Shown: positions 37,586-47,892, counted from the stretch's first letter. The stretch: 64,000 bases of DNA from Pseudomonas hygromyciniae (GCF_016925675.1 NZ_CP070506.1:2726501-2790500); one strand, 5' to 3'. Program-made: numbers and translations. Notes: generated by a model not told the origin, from the sequence alone.

Positions 37586-38197
37586 ATGAAACTCTTGCAT
37601 ATCGATTCCAGCATCCTTGGTGACAACTCGGTGTCCCGTCAATTGAGCCGCGAAGTGGTCAAGGCCTGGCAAGCGGCCGAGTCGGGTGTGGAAGTGACCT
37701 ACCGCGACCTGGCGAGCGAAGGGATCAACCATTTTTCCGGGATTACCCTGGGCGCCTTGGGTACCGCTACCGAGTTGCGTGATGCGGTGCAAAAGCACGA
37801 GGCCGACCTGAGCGCCTCGACTCTGGCCGAGTTCCTGGCTGCCGACGCAGTGGTCATCGCCGCGCCAATGTATAACTTCACCATCCCCACCCAACTCAAG
37901 GCCTGGATCGATCGCATTGCCGTCGCCGGCCAGACTTTCCGCTACACCGAAGCCGGCCCGGAAGGCCTGTGCGGCAACAAGAAGGTCATCGTGGTCTCTA
38001 CCGCCGGTGGCCTGCATGTTGGCCAACCTACCGGCGTGGGGCACGAGGACTACCTCAAAGTACTGCTGGGCTTCTTCGGCATCACCGATATTGAATTCGT
38101 CCGTGCCCATGGCCTGGCCTACGGTGACGAAGCGCGCAGCAAGGCGCTGAACGACGCCAATGCGCTGATCGCCGAGCAATTGTTCGTCGCTGCGTAA
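37586..38197 (+). CDS. azoR: FMN-dependent NADH:quinone/azo oxidoreductase
   Basis: 203 residues from ATG 37586 (TTGGAGAT ahead). The flavodoxin-like fold motifs are complete: [18 protein letters not shown] (phosphate loop), [19 protein letters not shown] (flavin contact) and [13 protein letters not shown]. It reduces quinones and azo compounds by two electrons with NADH, protecting against thiol and quinone stress. The divergent LysR gene is its likely regulator. Confidence 0.93.
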   Translation: MKLLHIDSSILGDNSVSRQLSREVVKAWQAAESGVEVTYRDLASEGINHFSGITLGALGTATELRDAVQKHEADLSASTLAEFLAADAVVIAAPMYNFTIPTQLKAWIDRIAVAGQTFRYTEAGPEGLCGNKKVIVVSTAGGLHVGQPTGVGHEDYLKVLLGFFGITDIEFVRAHGLAYGDEARSKALNDANALIAEQLFVAA

Positions 38198-38398
38198 GGC
38201 CTGTGTAAATTTCACCGCGACTCGCTATCAATCTGATTAGAGGCGCCTAAACTCTGTATTCTGTTGGCCTGAAAACCAGCGGAATACGGAGTTTTTTGCT
38301 TTGAGCGGGCGAATCTGGCGCAGCTTATGCAGTACAGGATCATACCGTCCGCGCCTGAACCGACTTGCAGGCGTCACACAGCACAGGTGGACATCCCC

Positions 38399-39436
38399 AT
38401 GATGCGTCTTTGTGCAGTTTTGCTGGTTTCCCTGCTCGGCGGCCTTGTTTCAGTGCACGCCGCCGTGGCCCCGCATCCCCATTGGAGCGTGGGCTATCAC
38501 CGGATGAGCTTTCTCGACCCGCTGGATTCGCAGCCGATGAAGGCCATCGCGTTTTATCCGTCCACGGGTCGCGAGCATATCAGCCAAGTAGGCGCCTATC
38601 GCGTCGCCGCCACCGAGGATGCCAAGGTCGCCATTGGCCGTTTCCCGCTGCTGATGCTGTCCCATGGCAACACCGGGACACCCCTGGCTTTGCACGATCT
38701 GGCGACATCGCTGGCGCGCAAAGGGTTTGTGGTGGTGGCGGTGCTGCATCCCGGCGATAACTACAAGGATCACAGCCGCCTGGGCACCTTGAGCAATCTG
38801 TATGGCCGGCCGATCCAGATTTCTGCAGCGATTACTGCGGCCCTTGGCGACGCGATGTTGTCGCCGTTCGTCAATGTGGACCAGGTGGGTGTAATCGGCT
38901 ATTCGGCGGGTGGCGAGACGGCGCTGATCCTGGCCGGGGCCAAGCCGGATTTCGAGCGCTTGCGCCGTTATTGCCAGGAACGTCCCGAAGACCGTGATGC
39001 TTGTACGACCAAGGGTGAGCTGGTGGTCGACCGCGATGATCTGCAACCCCAGGCTGACTCACGGATCCATGCATTGATGCTGATGGCGCCGCTGAGTCTG
39101 ATGTTTGGTCGGCACACCCTGGTTGACGTGCATGTACCGGTGCTGCTGTATAGCGGCGATGGCGACAAACTGGTGGCCGTGGATAAAAACGCTGCCGCCC
39201 TGGCGCGCAAACTGCCGCAGCCACCGGATTTCAAACTGTTGGCCGGCGCTGGGCACTTTATCTTCATGGCCCCTTGCGATGATGAGCAACTGGCGCTGAT
39301 GCCGGCGCTGTGTACAGATGCCGATGGGGTGGACCGCGAGGGTATTCACCGCGACCTGATCTCCGAGGCCGGGCGTTTTTTCGGGCGCACCCTCGGCCAG
39401 CACTCGCGGGCTGGGATGCAGACTGCAGATCAGTAG
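38399..39436 (+). CDS. Secreted alpha/beta hydrolase (PAF-acetylhydrolase/dienelactone-hydrolase-like)
   Basis: 345 residues from ATG 38399 (AGGTGGA ahead; a second ATG follows directly). Signal peptide: CAVLLVSLLGGLVSVHA. The fold elements are LLMLSHGNTGTP (oxyanion loop), GVIGYSAGGETALILAG (nucleophile Ser), LLYSGDGDKLVAV (Asp) and GAGHFIFMAP (His), so the triad is complete. The layout of a HG loop before GYSAGG matches the predicted dienelactone hydrolase/PAF-AH group; the substrate is unknown. Its end overlaps the convergent MFS gene by 7 bp. Confidence 0.85.
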   Translation: MMRLCAVLLVSLLGGLVSVHAAVAPHPHWSVGYHRMSFLDPLDSQPMKAIAFYPSTGREHISQVGAYRVAATEDAKVAIGRFPLLMLSHGNTGTPLALHDLATSLARKGFVVVAVLHPGDNYKDHSRLGTLSNLYGRPIQISAAITAALGDAMLSPFVNVDQVGVIGYSAGGETALILAGAKPDFERLRRYCQERPEDRDACTTKGELVVDRDDLQPQADSRIHALMLMAPLSLMFGRHTLVDVHVPVLLYSGDGDKLVAVDKNAAALARKLPQPPDFKLLAGAGHFIFMAPCDDEQLALMPALCTDADGVDREGIHRDLISEAGRFFGRTLGQHSRAGMQTADQ

Positions 39437-40604
39437 GCCCGGCGCATCAGCAACAAGGTCAGGCCCAGGCCCGTGACGGACAGTAGCGCCGCACAGAAAA
39501 AATATCCACGAATAACCCAGGTTCAACGCCACCGCGCCCATCAACGGCCCGGCAATCGCTAGCGCCAGGTCAAAAAAATACCGCATAGGCACTCAGCCCG
39601 GCTCCCCGACTGCTATTGGGCACCTGCTTGATGGCCTCGACGCCCAACGCCGGGTACACCAGCGACAGGCCAAAACCGGTGAGACCGGCGCCGATCAGGG
39701 CGATGGCGGGAGAGGGCGCAAGCCACAGCAGCGCCAGGCCGACGGTTTCCAGGGTCATGCAGGCAATTGCTGCGCGGAATCCGCCAAAGCGGTTGATGCT
39801 AGAGATAAACAGCAGGCGCGAAAGGATAAAGCAGATGCCAAACACCGTCAGGCACCAGGCAGCGCCGGTCCAGCCTCGGCTCAGATAGAACAGGGTAATG
39901 AAGGTGGTCAGGGTGCCGTAGCCAATGGAGGCCAGGCACAGGCTGGCGCCAAACGGCGCGATCCGCCCGAACACTGCCCAGAACGGCAGGCGTTCGCCGC
40001 GTACCACGGGAACCGAGGGCTTTTTGCGGATCAGTACCAGGCCAAGCCCGGCCAGCACCGCCAGCGCAATACCCAGGCTGTTGTAGCCGTATTGCGCGAC
40101 CATCACCACGCCCAGTGGTGCGCCAATGGCGATGGCGCCGTAGGAGGCGATGCCGTTCCAAGAGATCGAGCGTGCGGTGTGTTCGGCGCCAACCTGGCCC
40201 ATGCACCAACTGATGGTGCCGACGCCAATCAGGCCTTGGGCCACGCCTAGCAGCACGCGGCCGACAATCAGAATTCCCAGGCTCAGGTTGGGCAGGCTCT
40301 GCAGCAGCGTGGCGATAAACGTCAACACGCCGCTGAGCAGGATGCCGCTCAAACCGAGCACGATCGCGCGCTTGGTGCCGACGTTGTCCGACATACGCCC
40401 GGCCATGGGACGGCTGAGGAGGGTGGCCAGGTACTGCGAACCGATGGTCAGACCAGCAACCACGGCGCTGAAGCCCAGTTGTTCGTGGACGTAGCCTGGA
40501 ATGACGGCAATCGGCAGGCCGATGCAGATGAACGCGATAAAGGTATAGAAAACGATGGAGACGATCTGCAGGGTGATCGACAGGGAGCTGGGAGCGGTAG
40601 GCAT
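39430..40604 (-). pseudogene. MFS transporter, frame broken twice by +1 in A runs
   Basis: A 12-span major facilitator of about 390 residues (MPTAPSSLSITLQIVSIVFY start). The conserved loop GRMSDNVGTKRAIVLG follows TM2. Near the C-terminus the frame breaks at seven A's (39572-39578) after GLSAYAVFF and again at six A's (39497-39502). Removing one base from each gives FDLALAIAGPLMGAVALN, then WIFFCAALLSVTGLGLTL, ending RRAY at a TGA at 39432-39430. This resembles the YfcJ/YhhS group of small-molecule exporters. The substrate is unknown. It is convergent with the hydrolase gene. Confidence 0.85.
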
Positions 40605-40715
40605 GGAGGCTCATTCGCGGCAGGGCGGTGAACGCATCATGGCAAGGGCTTGGGGAAAAAGGAAGCAGGCTAACGATTGTCGGCGCCGCCTTGTTGTGGT
40701 GGGTATGGTTGTGGT

Positions 40716-41080
40716 TGTGGCGAGCGGGCTTGCCCCGCGCTGGGCTGCGTAGCAGCCCTAAAACCTGCACCCGCGGTGTATCTGATGAAATGCGGGGGGA
40801 TTAGTGATTGGGGCTGCTACGCAGCCCAGCGCGGGGCAAGCCCGCTCGCCACAAAAAGTCAGCGTTGCGCAGCAAACTCCAGGCTGCCACACCACCCCCT
40901 GTGGCGAGGGGGCTAGTCCCCCGTTGGGTGGCGAAGCCGCCCCAAAACCATCCCCCTCGGTCTATCTGACAGCAGTCGGTGAGGCCATTGGGGCGGCTTC
41001 GCCACCCAGCGCGGGGCAAGCCCGCTCGCCACAACAAGCCCCACCACAAGCCTGCTTGTCACCACTAGCCCGCTCGCCAC
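40716..41080. repeat. Cluster of four to five REPs
   Basis: REPs at 40717-40759, 40809-40852 (opposite orientation), 40901-40944 and 40990-41032, with a half copy near 41067-41079. They form two head-to-head pairs. They fill the 496-bp gap between the MFS and ABC-F genes; nothing else is recognised there. Confidence 0.88.
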
Positions 41081-41100
41081 TTTTTGCTGTGTTGTTGTGC

Positions 41101-42687
41101 TTAGAACACCACACCCTGGCTACGCAGGTAGTCGTCATAGGTGCCGCTAAAGTCGATCACGCCGCTTGGGCTCAGCTCGATGATGCGGGTGGCCAGGGAC
41201 GATACGAACTCACGGTCGTGGCTGACGAAGATCAGCGTGCCTGGATAGTTCTCCAGCGCCAGGTTCAGCGCCTCGATGGATTCCATGTCCAAGTGGTTGG
41301 TCGGTTCGTCCATGACCAGTACGTTGGGCTTTTGCAGGATCAGCTTGCCGAACAGCATGCGACCTTGCTCACCACCAGAGATGACCTTGACCGACTTGAG
41401 GATTTCGTCGTTGGAGAACAGCATGCGCCCGAGGGTGCCGCGGATCACTTGTTCGCCTTGAGCCCACTGGCCCATCCAATCGAACAGCGTGACGTCGTCT
41501 TCGAAGTCATGGGCGTGGTCCTGGGCGTAGTAGCCCAGCTCGGCCGCGTCGGTCCATTTCACGCTACCGGCGTCCGGGGTCAGTTCGTTGACCAGGGTGC
41601 GCAGCAGGGTGGTCTTGCCGATACCGTTCGGGCCGATGATTGCCACGCGCTCGCCCGCTTCAACCTGGAAACTGAAGTCCTTGAACAGCGTCTTGCCGTC
41701 GAAGCCTTTGGCCATACGCTCGACGATGACTGCCTGACGGTGCAGCTTCTTAGTCTGTTCGAAACGGATGAACGGGCTCACACGGCTCGAAGGCTTGACC
41801 TCGGCCAGTTGGATCTTGTCGATCGCCTTGGCACGGGAAGTGGCCTGCTTGGCTTTCGAGGCGTTGGCCGAGAAGCGGCTGACGAACGATTGCAGTTCGG
41901 AGATCTGCGCTTTCTTCTTGGCGTTGTCCGACAGCAATTGCTCGCGGGACTGGGTCGCTACGGTCATGTACTCATCGTAGTTGCCCGGGAACAGGCGCAG
42001 CTCGCCGTAGTCCAGGTCAGCCATGTGGGTGCACACGCTGTTCAGGAAGTGACGGTCGTGAGAGATGATGATCATCAGGCTGTTACGCTGGGTCAGGATG
42101 TTTTCCAGCCAGCGAATGGTGTTGATGTCCAGGTGGTTGGTTGGCTCGTCGAGCAGCAACACTTCCGGATCCGAGAACAACGCCTGGGCCAGCAATACGC
42201 GCAGCTTCCAGCCTGGGGACACTTCGCTCATCGGGCCGAAGTGCTGCTCGATGCCGATACCCAGGCCCAACAGCAATTCACCGGCACGGGATTCGGCGGT
42301 GTAGCCGTCCATTTCGGCGAACTCGGTTTCCAGCTCCGCCACGGCCATGCCGTCTTCTTCGCTCATTTCCGGCAGCGAGTAGATGCGATCACGCTCGGCC
42401 TTGACCTTCCATAGCTCTTCGTGACCCATGATCACGGTGTCGATCACGTTGAATTCTTCGTAGGCGAACTGATCCTGGCGCAACTTACCCAGGCGCACGT
42501 TCGGCTCCAGCATCACCTGGCCGCCGGACGGATCGAGGTCGCCACCGAGGATTTTCATGAAGGTCGACTTGCCGCAACCGTTGGCACCGATCAAACCATA
42601 ACGGTTACCGGCGCCGAACTTGACCGAGACGTTCTCAAACAGCGGCTTGGCGCCGAACTGCATGGTGATGTTAGCTGTGGAGATCAA
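41101..42687 (-). CDS. ybiT: ABC-F ATPase, YbiT-like
   Basis: 528 residues with two ABC cassettes and no membrane domain. Cassette 1: [33 protein letters not shown]; cassette 2: [46 protein letters not shown]. The linker between them (about 240-320, [18 protein letters not shown]) is the P-site tRNA interaction motif. The first-cassette signature is [19 protein letters not shown] proteins act on the ribosome; YbiT is one of the four E. coli types and is thought to help with stalling sequences. Monocistronic. Confidence 0.93.
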   Translation of the reverse strand: MISTANITMQFGAKPLFENVSVKFGAGNRYGLIGANGCGKSTFMKILGGDLDPSGGQVMLEPNVRLGKLRQDQFAYEEFNVIDTVIMGHEELWKVKAERDRIYSLPEMSEEDGMAVAELETEFAEMDGYTAESRAGELLLGLGIGIEQHFGPMSEVSPGWKLRVLLAQALFSDPEVLLLDEPTNHLDINTIRWLENILTQRNSLMIIISHDRHFLNSVCTHMADLDYGELRLFPGNYDEYMTVATQSREQLLSDNAKKKAQISELQSFVSRFSANASKAKQATSRAKAIDKIQLAEVKPSSRVSPFIRFEQTKKLHRQAVIVERMAKGFDGKTLFKDFSFQVEAGERVAIIGPNGIGKTTLLRTLVNELTPDAGSVKWTDAAELGYYAQDHAHDFEDDVTLFDWMGQWAQGEQVIRGTLGRMLFSNDEILKSVKVISGGEQGRMLFGKLILQKPNVLVMDEPTNHLDMESIEALNLALENYPGTLIFVSHDREFVSSLATRIIELSPSGVIDFSGTYDDYLRSQGVVF

Positions 42688-43155
42688 TTACTTTACCTAT
42701 CAATAGCTTGGGGTGCGCTTATTTGGGCCGGGACCCATTCGGAGCCCGGGCCAACGGGCATGCGTCAACAGCGACATCAAGGCGTAAAGCCCAGTCGCCG
42801 AGCAGAAAATATGGGTGCATGTTGGAATTTGGCGCGCATTGTCGCATATGTGAGGCGCGAGTTATATGACAGGCCGGCGTGTGGGGCGGTGAGAAATGCC
42901 CGGCTTGTCTGTTTTGAGTAAAAACTCTACAAAAAGCAGCGATTTGTATCGAAGTTGTATCGGTTGTCGGTTCTGTAATTGATAACAGTTGAACATCCCA
43001 TGGCCGTGGATTAATTTCCCTCCGTTCGCCCTGCAGTGATAGCTCTTTACCGGTTCAAGGATGGCGAGGCTATCGGTGCGGGGCGAACCCCCTTCTTTAT
43101 TTTTGACGGCGCTCATTGCCATCCTGTTGCGCACGCTCAATGCTTTGGAGACGCA
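42688..43155. other. Divergent intergenic region, no gene recognised
   Basis: 468 bp between the ABC-F gene and the methyltransferase gene. I see no convincing coding frame, RNA gene or clear promoter. An imperfect GC-rich inverted repeat lies near 42724-42752 (GGGCCGGG ... CCCGGGCC). Confidence 0.5.
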
Positions 43156-43968
43156 ATGGACACGCTGTCTGCTCAACAGGCTATCGCCAGCAACAAGGCC
43201 GCCTGGAACGAATCCGCCGAGCATCATAAAGCTAGCGCCCACTGGCAAAGCCTGCTCGCCGCTGTAGGCGAGCGCGGTTTCAACTGCCTGGACCCCACGC
43301 TGACCTCCCTGCTGCAGCAGGTCGGAATCAAGGGCCGGGATGCGGTGCAACTGGGGTGCAATAACGGGCGTGAGAGTCTCTCGCTGTATGGCCTTGGCGC
43401 CAATAGCGTGGTGGGGATCGACCAATCCGATGCGTTTCTTGCGCAGGCGGCGGAACTGGCCAGTCGCTCACCGCACTCACCTGAATTTATCGAAGCCGAT
43501 ATTCATCATTTGCCCGAGCATTTGCAGGGTCGCTTCGACCTTGCGCTGATCACCATCGGCGTGCTGAATTGGATGCCGGATATCGTGCTGTTTATGCGGC
43601 ATGTTGCCAGCACCCTTAAGGAGGGCGGAACGCTGGTGATCTACGAGACCCATCCGTTTCTGGAGGTATTCGATCCAGAAGCGGCCAACCCGATGCTGCC
43701 AGTCACCTCATACTTTCGCCGCGAGCCTTTTGTGCAGCACGAGGCGATTGTCTATGAAGGGGCGAGCCAGGGCGCAACCGCTGCGTCGTACTGGTTCGTA
43801 CACACCTTTGGGGAAGTTATCAGCGCGGCCATCGCCGCGGGCCTGCAGATCAGCCATTTGCAGGAGTACCCGCACTCCAACCGCGAAGAACTCTACGACC
43901 GGTACGAGAACCAGTCGGCGCAATTGCCGATGTGCTACACCCTGACTGCCGTCAAGCGCTCGGCCTGA
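43156..43968 (+). CDS. Class I SAM-dependent methyltransferase
   Basis: 270 residues from ATG 43156 (TTGGAG ahead); the longer in-frame reading is unconserved. Motif I is AVQLGCNNGRESLSLYGLG with VVGIDQSDAFL as motif Ib; FIEADIHHLPE and ALITIGVLNWMPDI are motifs II and III. The C-terminal half (SYFRREPFVQHEAIVYEG, YWFVHTFGEVISAAIAAGL, PHSNREELYDRYE) fits methyltransferase_11-like enzymes acting on small molecules. The substrate is unknown. It is a single gene ended by a hairpin at 43980. Confidence 0.85.
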   Translation: MDTLSAQQAIASNKAAWNESAEHHKASAHWQSLLAAVGERGFNCLDPTLTSLLQQVGIKGRDAVQLGCNNGRESLSLYGLGANSVVGIDQSDAFLAQAAELASRSPHSPEFIEADIHHLPEHLQGRFDLALITIGVLNWMPDIVLFMRHVASTLKEGGTLVIYETHPFLEVFDPEAANPMLPVTSYFRREPFVQHEAIVYEGASQGATAASYWFVHTFGEVISAAIAAGLQISHLQEYPHSNREELYDRYENQSAQLPMCYTLTAVKRSA

Positions 43969-43972
43969 AGAC

Positions 43973-44000
43973 AAAAAAAGGCCCGCTGGGGCGGCGGGCC
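43973..44000 (-). terminator. Rho-independent terminator
   Basis: Stem GGCCCGC / GCGGGCC (43980-43986 and 43994-44000) with seven A's on its left, which read as U7 after the stem on the minus strand. It serves the minus-strand gene ending at 44095 and possibly also the methyltransferase gene from the other side. Confidence 0.75.
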
Positions 44001-44094
44001 AAGGGATTCATCTGAGGAGTTGGATTTAACCTATCGCGCCAAACGTGAAGAGTTTGTGAAAACCTCGTCGTAAAAACGAATACCTCTTATCTGT

Positions 44095-44505
44095 TCAAGA
44101 CCTGCGCACGAATGTGCGCATCGTCTGCCCAGGCGTCGTACTGAAATGCGTCGGCCGGGGCATACCTTCATCGGCCGCAATAAAAACGAAGTGCTCGTCA
44201 TCCAGGGTGTAGCTGGCGGGTAGGCGCTTTCCTGCGTCAGCCCCGATGGCGTCGATCCAGGTGATGCTCTTGGGTGTGGTGCTGGCATCCAGGGCAAAAC
44301 ACCCTTGTAGTAATACCTCGCCATCCAGGGTCATGACCCGGAACTGATTTCCCTCAATCGTCGTTAGCGCGCCGGGCGCACTGTGCTCATCCGGCGGGTT
44401 GGCGATGCCGCTGTCTTCCAGGGCGATTTGCTCCCACGTGCCTTGCAGGGCTTGCCTGTCCAGCTCCGTCGGGCAAGGGGTGGTGCGGGTAGAGGGCGAT
44501 GACAT
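44095..44505 (-). CDS. TIGR03067-like lipocalin-type protein
   Basis: 136 residues from ATG 44505. LDRQALQGTWEQIALEDSG at the start, then FRVMTLDGEVLLQGCFALDASTTPKSITWID in pieces, and ALPASYTLDDEHFVFIAADEG (read as RLPASYTLDDEHFVF): this is the repeating pattern of the TIGR03067 domain, a lipocalin-like barrel first noted in planctomycetes. No signal peptide is visible. Function unknown. A weak tandem start further upstream is rejected, because the ATG here follows AGGAGTTGTAC. Confidence 0.75.
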   Translation of the reverse strand: MSSPSTRTTPCPTELDRQALQGTWEQIALEDSGIANPPDEHSAPGALTTIEGNQFRVMTLDGEVLLQGCFALDASTTPKSITWIDAIGADAGKRLPASYTLDDEHFVFIAADEGMPRPTHFSTTPGQTMRTFVRRS

Positions 44506-44906
44506 GTACAACTCCTGTTTGATAAGGCGCAAATGAAGCACCGCCAACATCAAGAAATGCTTCCTATCAAGGTTGATTAATAGGTTTTGCGGGAAATTTC
44601 CCAAAGTTGTGGCTTGGTCGGTTTTTTTCCTTTGCCAGCAGATATTTAAAGCTGTTTTGACATATCGTGAGAGCGATGTTTCTCGATATGTCGTCTACGC
44701 TAAGCAATGTCTATATGACATTACTCTTTCTGAAGGAAAACAATCTCAATGCTGTAGGGATTTTTTCAGTGACTCAAGGGTCGGATAAGCGTTGCCTTAT
44801 GTCGCATTAGCAATATCCAGGGCGTTGTCCCTGTATTTTCAGTTGGTTATTCAGATCTATCGTGTAGTGGACAGCCAGCGTCCACTTTTTGAAGGGTGTC
44901 CCCATT
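44506..44906. other. AT-rich intergenic region upstream of wzz
   Basis: About 400 bp that is clearly AT-richer than the flanks, with no convincing gene. It should hold the promoter and control region of wzz; it contains the inverted repeat listed at 44659-44692. Confidence 0.6.
44659..44692. promoter_or_regulatory. Inverted repeat, candidate operator upstream of wzz
   Basis: GACATATCG and CGATATGTC (9-bp perfect arms) are separated by 16 bp. A TTGACA hexamer overlaps the left arm (44657-44662). It lies about 215 bp before the wzz start. The binding protein is unknown. Confidence 0.4.
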
Positions 44907-46250
44907 TTGAATAGAACTCCCCAGGTTCAAGCCCCCGTGGCGTCTGACGAAATTGATTTGTTTGAGCTATTTCACTCGATTTGGCGGCAGAAGAAACTGG
45001 TCATCGGCTGCACTCTTTTTGCGGGCCTTGTTGGAGTTGGTTACGCGCTGCTGGCTCCCCGCGAGTATCAGGTCAGCAGCGTGCTGCGTCCGGCAGCTAT
45101 CAATGAACTGGATGCACTCAATCGCTCGGAGGTCTACAAGTTGCCGCCGGCGGATGCCCTGGCCAAAGTGGGCGCGCAACTGGACTCGTATGATGCGCGG
45201 CTGAATTTCTTCAAAGCCAACCCTGGCTTGTTCGAAGCGTTCCAGAAACCGGGGCGCAGCCTGGAGCAGAGTTTCGAGGCGTTCAACCGCAACTCGATCA
45301 ACCTGATTCTGCCTGACCCGAAGAAAGCGGACTCGTTGAGCAGCTATATCCGCCTTGAACTGCAATACCCCACGGATATCGACGGCGTCGCGATTCTCAA
45401 CGGATTTGTCGACTACGCCATCGCTGCAGAACGCGAGCAGGTGGGCGCCGATCTTAAAGTGATCGTCAACAACCGTCTCGCCGAGCTCAAAGGCAAGATT
45501 GATGCGGCGCGCTCCAATTACGAAACCGACAAGGAATCGAAAATCGCCAAGCTGCTGGAAGGCGACAAGCTCAAGCGTGCGCAGCTGGAAGATGAACTCA
45601 GTGCCCTGCGCCTGCAGATGAAAATGCAGCGCTCCAACCGCCTGGCAGAGTTGAGTGAAGCCATCTCGATTGCCAAGTCCATGGGCATTAAGAATCCGAC
45701 TACGCCTTCGTCCATGGCCGACGCCGGGCGTAGCGGTTCCAGCCAGGTGATGCGCACCGAGATCAACAACCAGCAGGTCCCCTTGTACTTCCTTGGCACC
45801 GACGCCCTGGAAGCCGAGCGTACGGCCCTGCAACAGCGCACCAACGATGATTTCACCAACAGCCGTGTCGCGGAAATCGGCAAAGAGCTGCAGTTGTTGG
45901 AGGTCAATCGCCAGGTCGAGGTCATGAAGCGGCGGGGCAATGAAGATATTTTCCTGCAGGATGTCGAGCCGTTGCGTGCTGAAGTGGCGCGCCTGCGTGG
46001 CCTGAATATCGACATGAGCGCCTTGAAACTGGTGACAATTGACCGGCGCGCCCAGGAGCCGCTGAGCCCGATCAAGCCGAAAAAAGTCCTGGTGGTTGCG
46101 CTGAGCCTGGCGGTCGGCCTGCTGCTGGGGATGCTCATCGCGCTGGTCCGCCATCTGGTCCTCAAGCGTGGCAAAGCAGTGGCCTATTCGCCATTGGACG
46201 ACGACCGTTTTACCCGGCGAGAACGCAAGGATGACCAGCCATTGGGCTGA
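44907..46250 (+). CDS. wzz: O-antigen chain-length determinant (Wzz2-like)
   Basis: 447 residues from TTG 44907 (GAAGGG ahead; an in-frame TTG at 44889 is an alternative). Polysaccharide co-polymerase family: TM1 at about 32-52 (LVIGCTLFAGLVGVGYAL), a long periplasmic coiled-coil domain (60-400) and TM2 near 405-425 (VLVVALSLAVGLLLGMLIAL) after the Pro-rich PLSPIKPKK. The length fits the very-long-chain Wzz2 type of P. aeruginosa (PA0938) rather than the 350-residue Wzz1. The next gene is lpxO, as in PA0938-PA0936. It acts in the inner membrane with Wzy to set LPS O-chain length. Confidence 0.88.
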   Translation: MNRTPQVQAPVASDEIDLFELFHSIWRQKKLVIGCTLFAGLVGVGYALLAPREYQVSSVLRPAAINELDALNRSEVYKLPPADALAKVGAQLDSYDARLNFFKANPGLFEAFQKPGRSLEQSFEAFNRNSINLILPDPKKADSLSSYIRLELQYPTDIDGVAILNGFVDYAIAAEREQVGADLKVIVNNRLAELKGKIDAARSNYETDKESKIAKLLEGDKLKRAQLEDELSALRLQMKMQRSNRLAELSEAISIAKSMGIKNPTTPSSMADAGRSGSSQVMRTEINNQQVPLYFLGTDALEAERTALQQRTNDDFTNSRVAEIGKELQLLEVNRQVEVMKRRGNEDIFLQDVEPLRAEVARLRGLNIDMSALKLVTIDRRAQEPLSPIKPKKVLVVALSLAVGLLLGMLIALVRHLVLKRGKAVAYSPLDDDRFTRRERKDDQPLG

Positions 46251-46267
46251 GTTACGCCGCTCCTTTC

Positions 46268-46288
46268 CCGGGCTGCATCGCAGCCCGG
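46268..46288 (+). terminator. Hairpin after wzz
   Basis: Perfect 9-bp stem CCGGGCTGC / GCAGCCCGG with a 3-nt loop, 18 bp after the wzz stop. No U tract follows, so it may only attenuate or protect the transcript. The rest of 46289-46529 holds no gene. Confidence 0.5.
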
Positions 46289-46529
46289 CAGACCCGTCAC
46301 CGTGCTTTCGAGGTGTCGCGGCTACACAGTTGGAAGACACCTTTTCACAATTCTTAGTTAACCTTTGGTTACAATCTATGGCTAAAATAACTGCCATTGG
46401 CCACTATCCGAATTGTCTCCAAGGCACTCGTGGGCCTGTTAATGAATTGTGATTTCAGGTGCTGCATTTTTCCTCCCCGGCCCGGCCTGGAGGAGCAGCC
46501 TGTACTCTTCTGACATGTGACGAATTCCC

Positions 46530-47429
46530 GTGAAACTCATCATTGTTGCTCTCTACGTTATCTCCATCGCGTATGTCCACCTGCGTGGCAGGGTGCGACA
46601 TAAACTGGGGCGTCAACTAAGCGACCACTCGACCTTCCTTGCACCGGTCAATTGCTTCCTCTACCTGTTCTCCAAACTGCCCGGCCGTCCGTACCTATCG
46701 CCCAGCGACTTTCCCGACCTGAGTCCACTCCAGGAGCATTGGCAGGAAATTCGCGAGGAGGGCCAGAAGCTGATGCGCGCTGGCGAGATCAAGCGCTCGG
46801 ACCAATACAACGACGTGGGTTTCAACTCGTTTTTCAAGTCGGGCTGGAAGCGCTTCTACCTCAAGTGGTACGGCGACAGTCACCCTTCGGCGATGAAGCT
46901 GTGCCCGCGCACCACCGAACTGGTGCAAAGCATCGGTTCGATCAAGGCCGCGATGTTTGCCGAACTGCCGCCAGGCTCGAAGTTGGTGCGCCATCGTGAT
47001 CCCTATGCCGGCTCCTACCGTTACCACCTGGGGTTGGATACACCCAACGATCCAGGCTGCTACATCAATGTGGACGGTGAGAACTACTCCTGGCGTGACG
47101 GCGAGGCGGTAATGTTCGATGAGACTTACATCCACTACGCCGAAAACACCACGGCGCAGAACCGCATCATTTTGTTCTGTGATATTGAGCGCCCGATGAA
47201 GTATCGCTGGGCGGCGGCGTTCAATCGCTGGTTCAGCCGCAACGTCATGGCTGCCGCCGGTTCGCCCAACGATGCCGGGGACAAGACCGGTGGCTTGAAC
47301 CGCGCCTTTACCCGCCTGTACAAGATCCGCCTGCGGGGCAAGGAGCTGAAAAAGCGTAACCGCACCCGTTACTACCTGGAAAAGTGGGCGATTTTTGCCG
47401 GCCTGGCGGCGATTTTCATACTGATCTGA
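46530..47429 (+). CDS. lpxO: Lipid A 2-hydroxylase, Fe(II)/2-oxoglutarate dioxygenase
   Basis: 299 residues starting at GTG 46530. N-terminal span (IIVALYVISIAYVHL) and a C-terminal span (IFAGLAAIFILI) anchor it in the inner membrane, facing the cytoplasm. The aspartyl/asparaginyl hydroxylase-like core has the metal motif HRDPYAGSYRYHLGL (His-X-Asp), the later His in DETYIHYAEN and Arg in NRIILF for 2-oxoglutarate. LpxO adds a hydroxyl to the secondary laurate of lipid A. Wzz and LpxO genes being adjacent fits joint LPS remodelling. Confidence 0.93.
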   Translation: MKLIIVALYVISIAYVHLRGRVRHKLGRQLSDHSTFLAPVNCFLYLFSKLPGRPYLSPSDFPDLSPLQEHWQEIREEGQKLMRAGEIKRSDQYNDVGFNSFFKSGWKRFYLKWYGDSHPSAMKLCPRTTELVQSIGSIKAAMFAELPPGSKLVRHRDPYAGSYRYHLGLDTPNDPGCYINVDGENYSWRDGEAVMFDETYIHYAENTTAQNRIILFCDIERPMKYRWAAAFNRWFSRNVMAAAGSPNDAGDKTGGLNRAFTRLYKIRLRGKELKKRNRTRYYLEKWAIFAGLAAIFILI

Positions 47430-47574
47430 TCGTCAGCCCCTTCGTGGCAAGCACCGCAGTGGCGTTGGACAAGCCGTGTTACACCTGCGCGGAAACTATT
47501 TAGTTACCAAATCCGAACCCTGCGCGTAGCGTGTTATCGAATGCTGGTATTCCTCGCCCCAGAGAGGTTTTGTC

Positions 47575-47892
47575 ATGAGCAGTCGTACACGCAGCCTTGT
47601 GGTGTTGGTCCTGGGCCTTGCCTTGAGTGGTGGGGTGCAGGCGCAGAACCTACCCGGCAACAACAATCCGTATAACAGCCCGATCAAGCGGGCCAATCCC
47701 AACAGCATGCAGGGCACCCAGCCCAATACACCGGCGATGCGTGGCACCTATACCGCGCCGGTGCCTCGCCCGCCAACCCTGGAAAACGGCGGCATCGGCA
47801 ATCGTTATCCGCAGCGTGATGCTGCTCCCGCACGTCCTGCCACCCAACCCTCAGCCCCGACGCAAGACGCCAATGGCAATCGCCGGCCCTGA
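47575..47892 (+). CDS. Small secreted Pro/Asn-rich protein
   Basis: 105 residues with a signal peptide (LVVLVLGLALSGGVQA, cut before QNLPG). The mature part is low-complexity, rich in Asn, Pro, Thr and Gln (GNNNPYNSPIKRANPN, PAPVPRPPT-like stretches), and looks disordered. The ATG follows AGAGAGG. It lies 19 bp before a sugar dehydrogenase gene and probably shares its transcript. No family recognised. Confidence 0.7.
   Translation: MSSRTRSLVVLVLGLALSGGVQAQNLPGNNNPYNSPIKRANPNSMQGTQPNTPAMRGTYTAPVPRPPTLENGGIGNRYPQRDAAPARPATQPSAPTQDANGNRRP

Noticed and set aside
44889..44906. TTG 44889 as the wzz start
   Set aside because: It lies on top of the GAAGGG that best serves TTG 44907; kept only as an alternative.
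46356..46372. AGTTAA-N5-GGTTAC resembling a PhoP box ahead of lpxO
   Set aside because: Only 4 of 6 in each half, and it overlaps the likely -10 (TACAAT); too weak to annotate.
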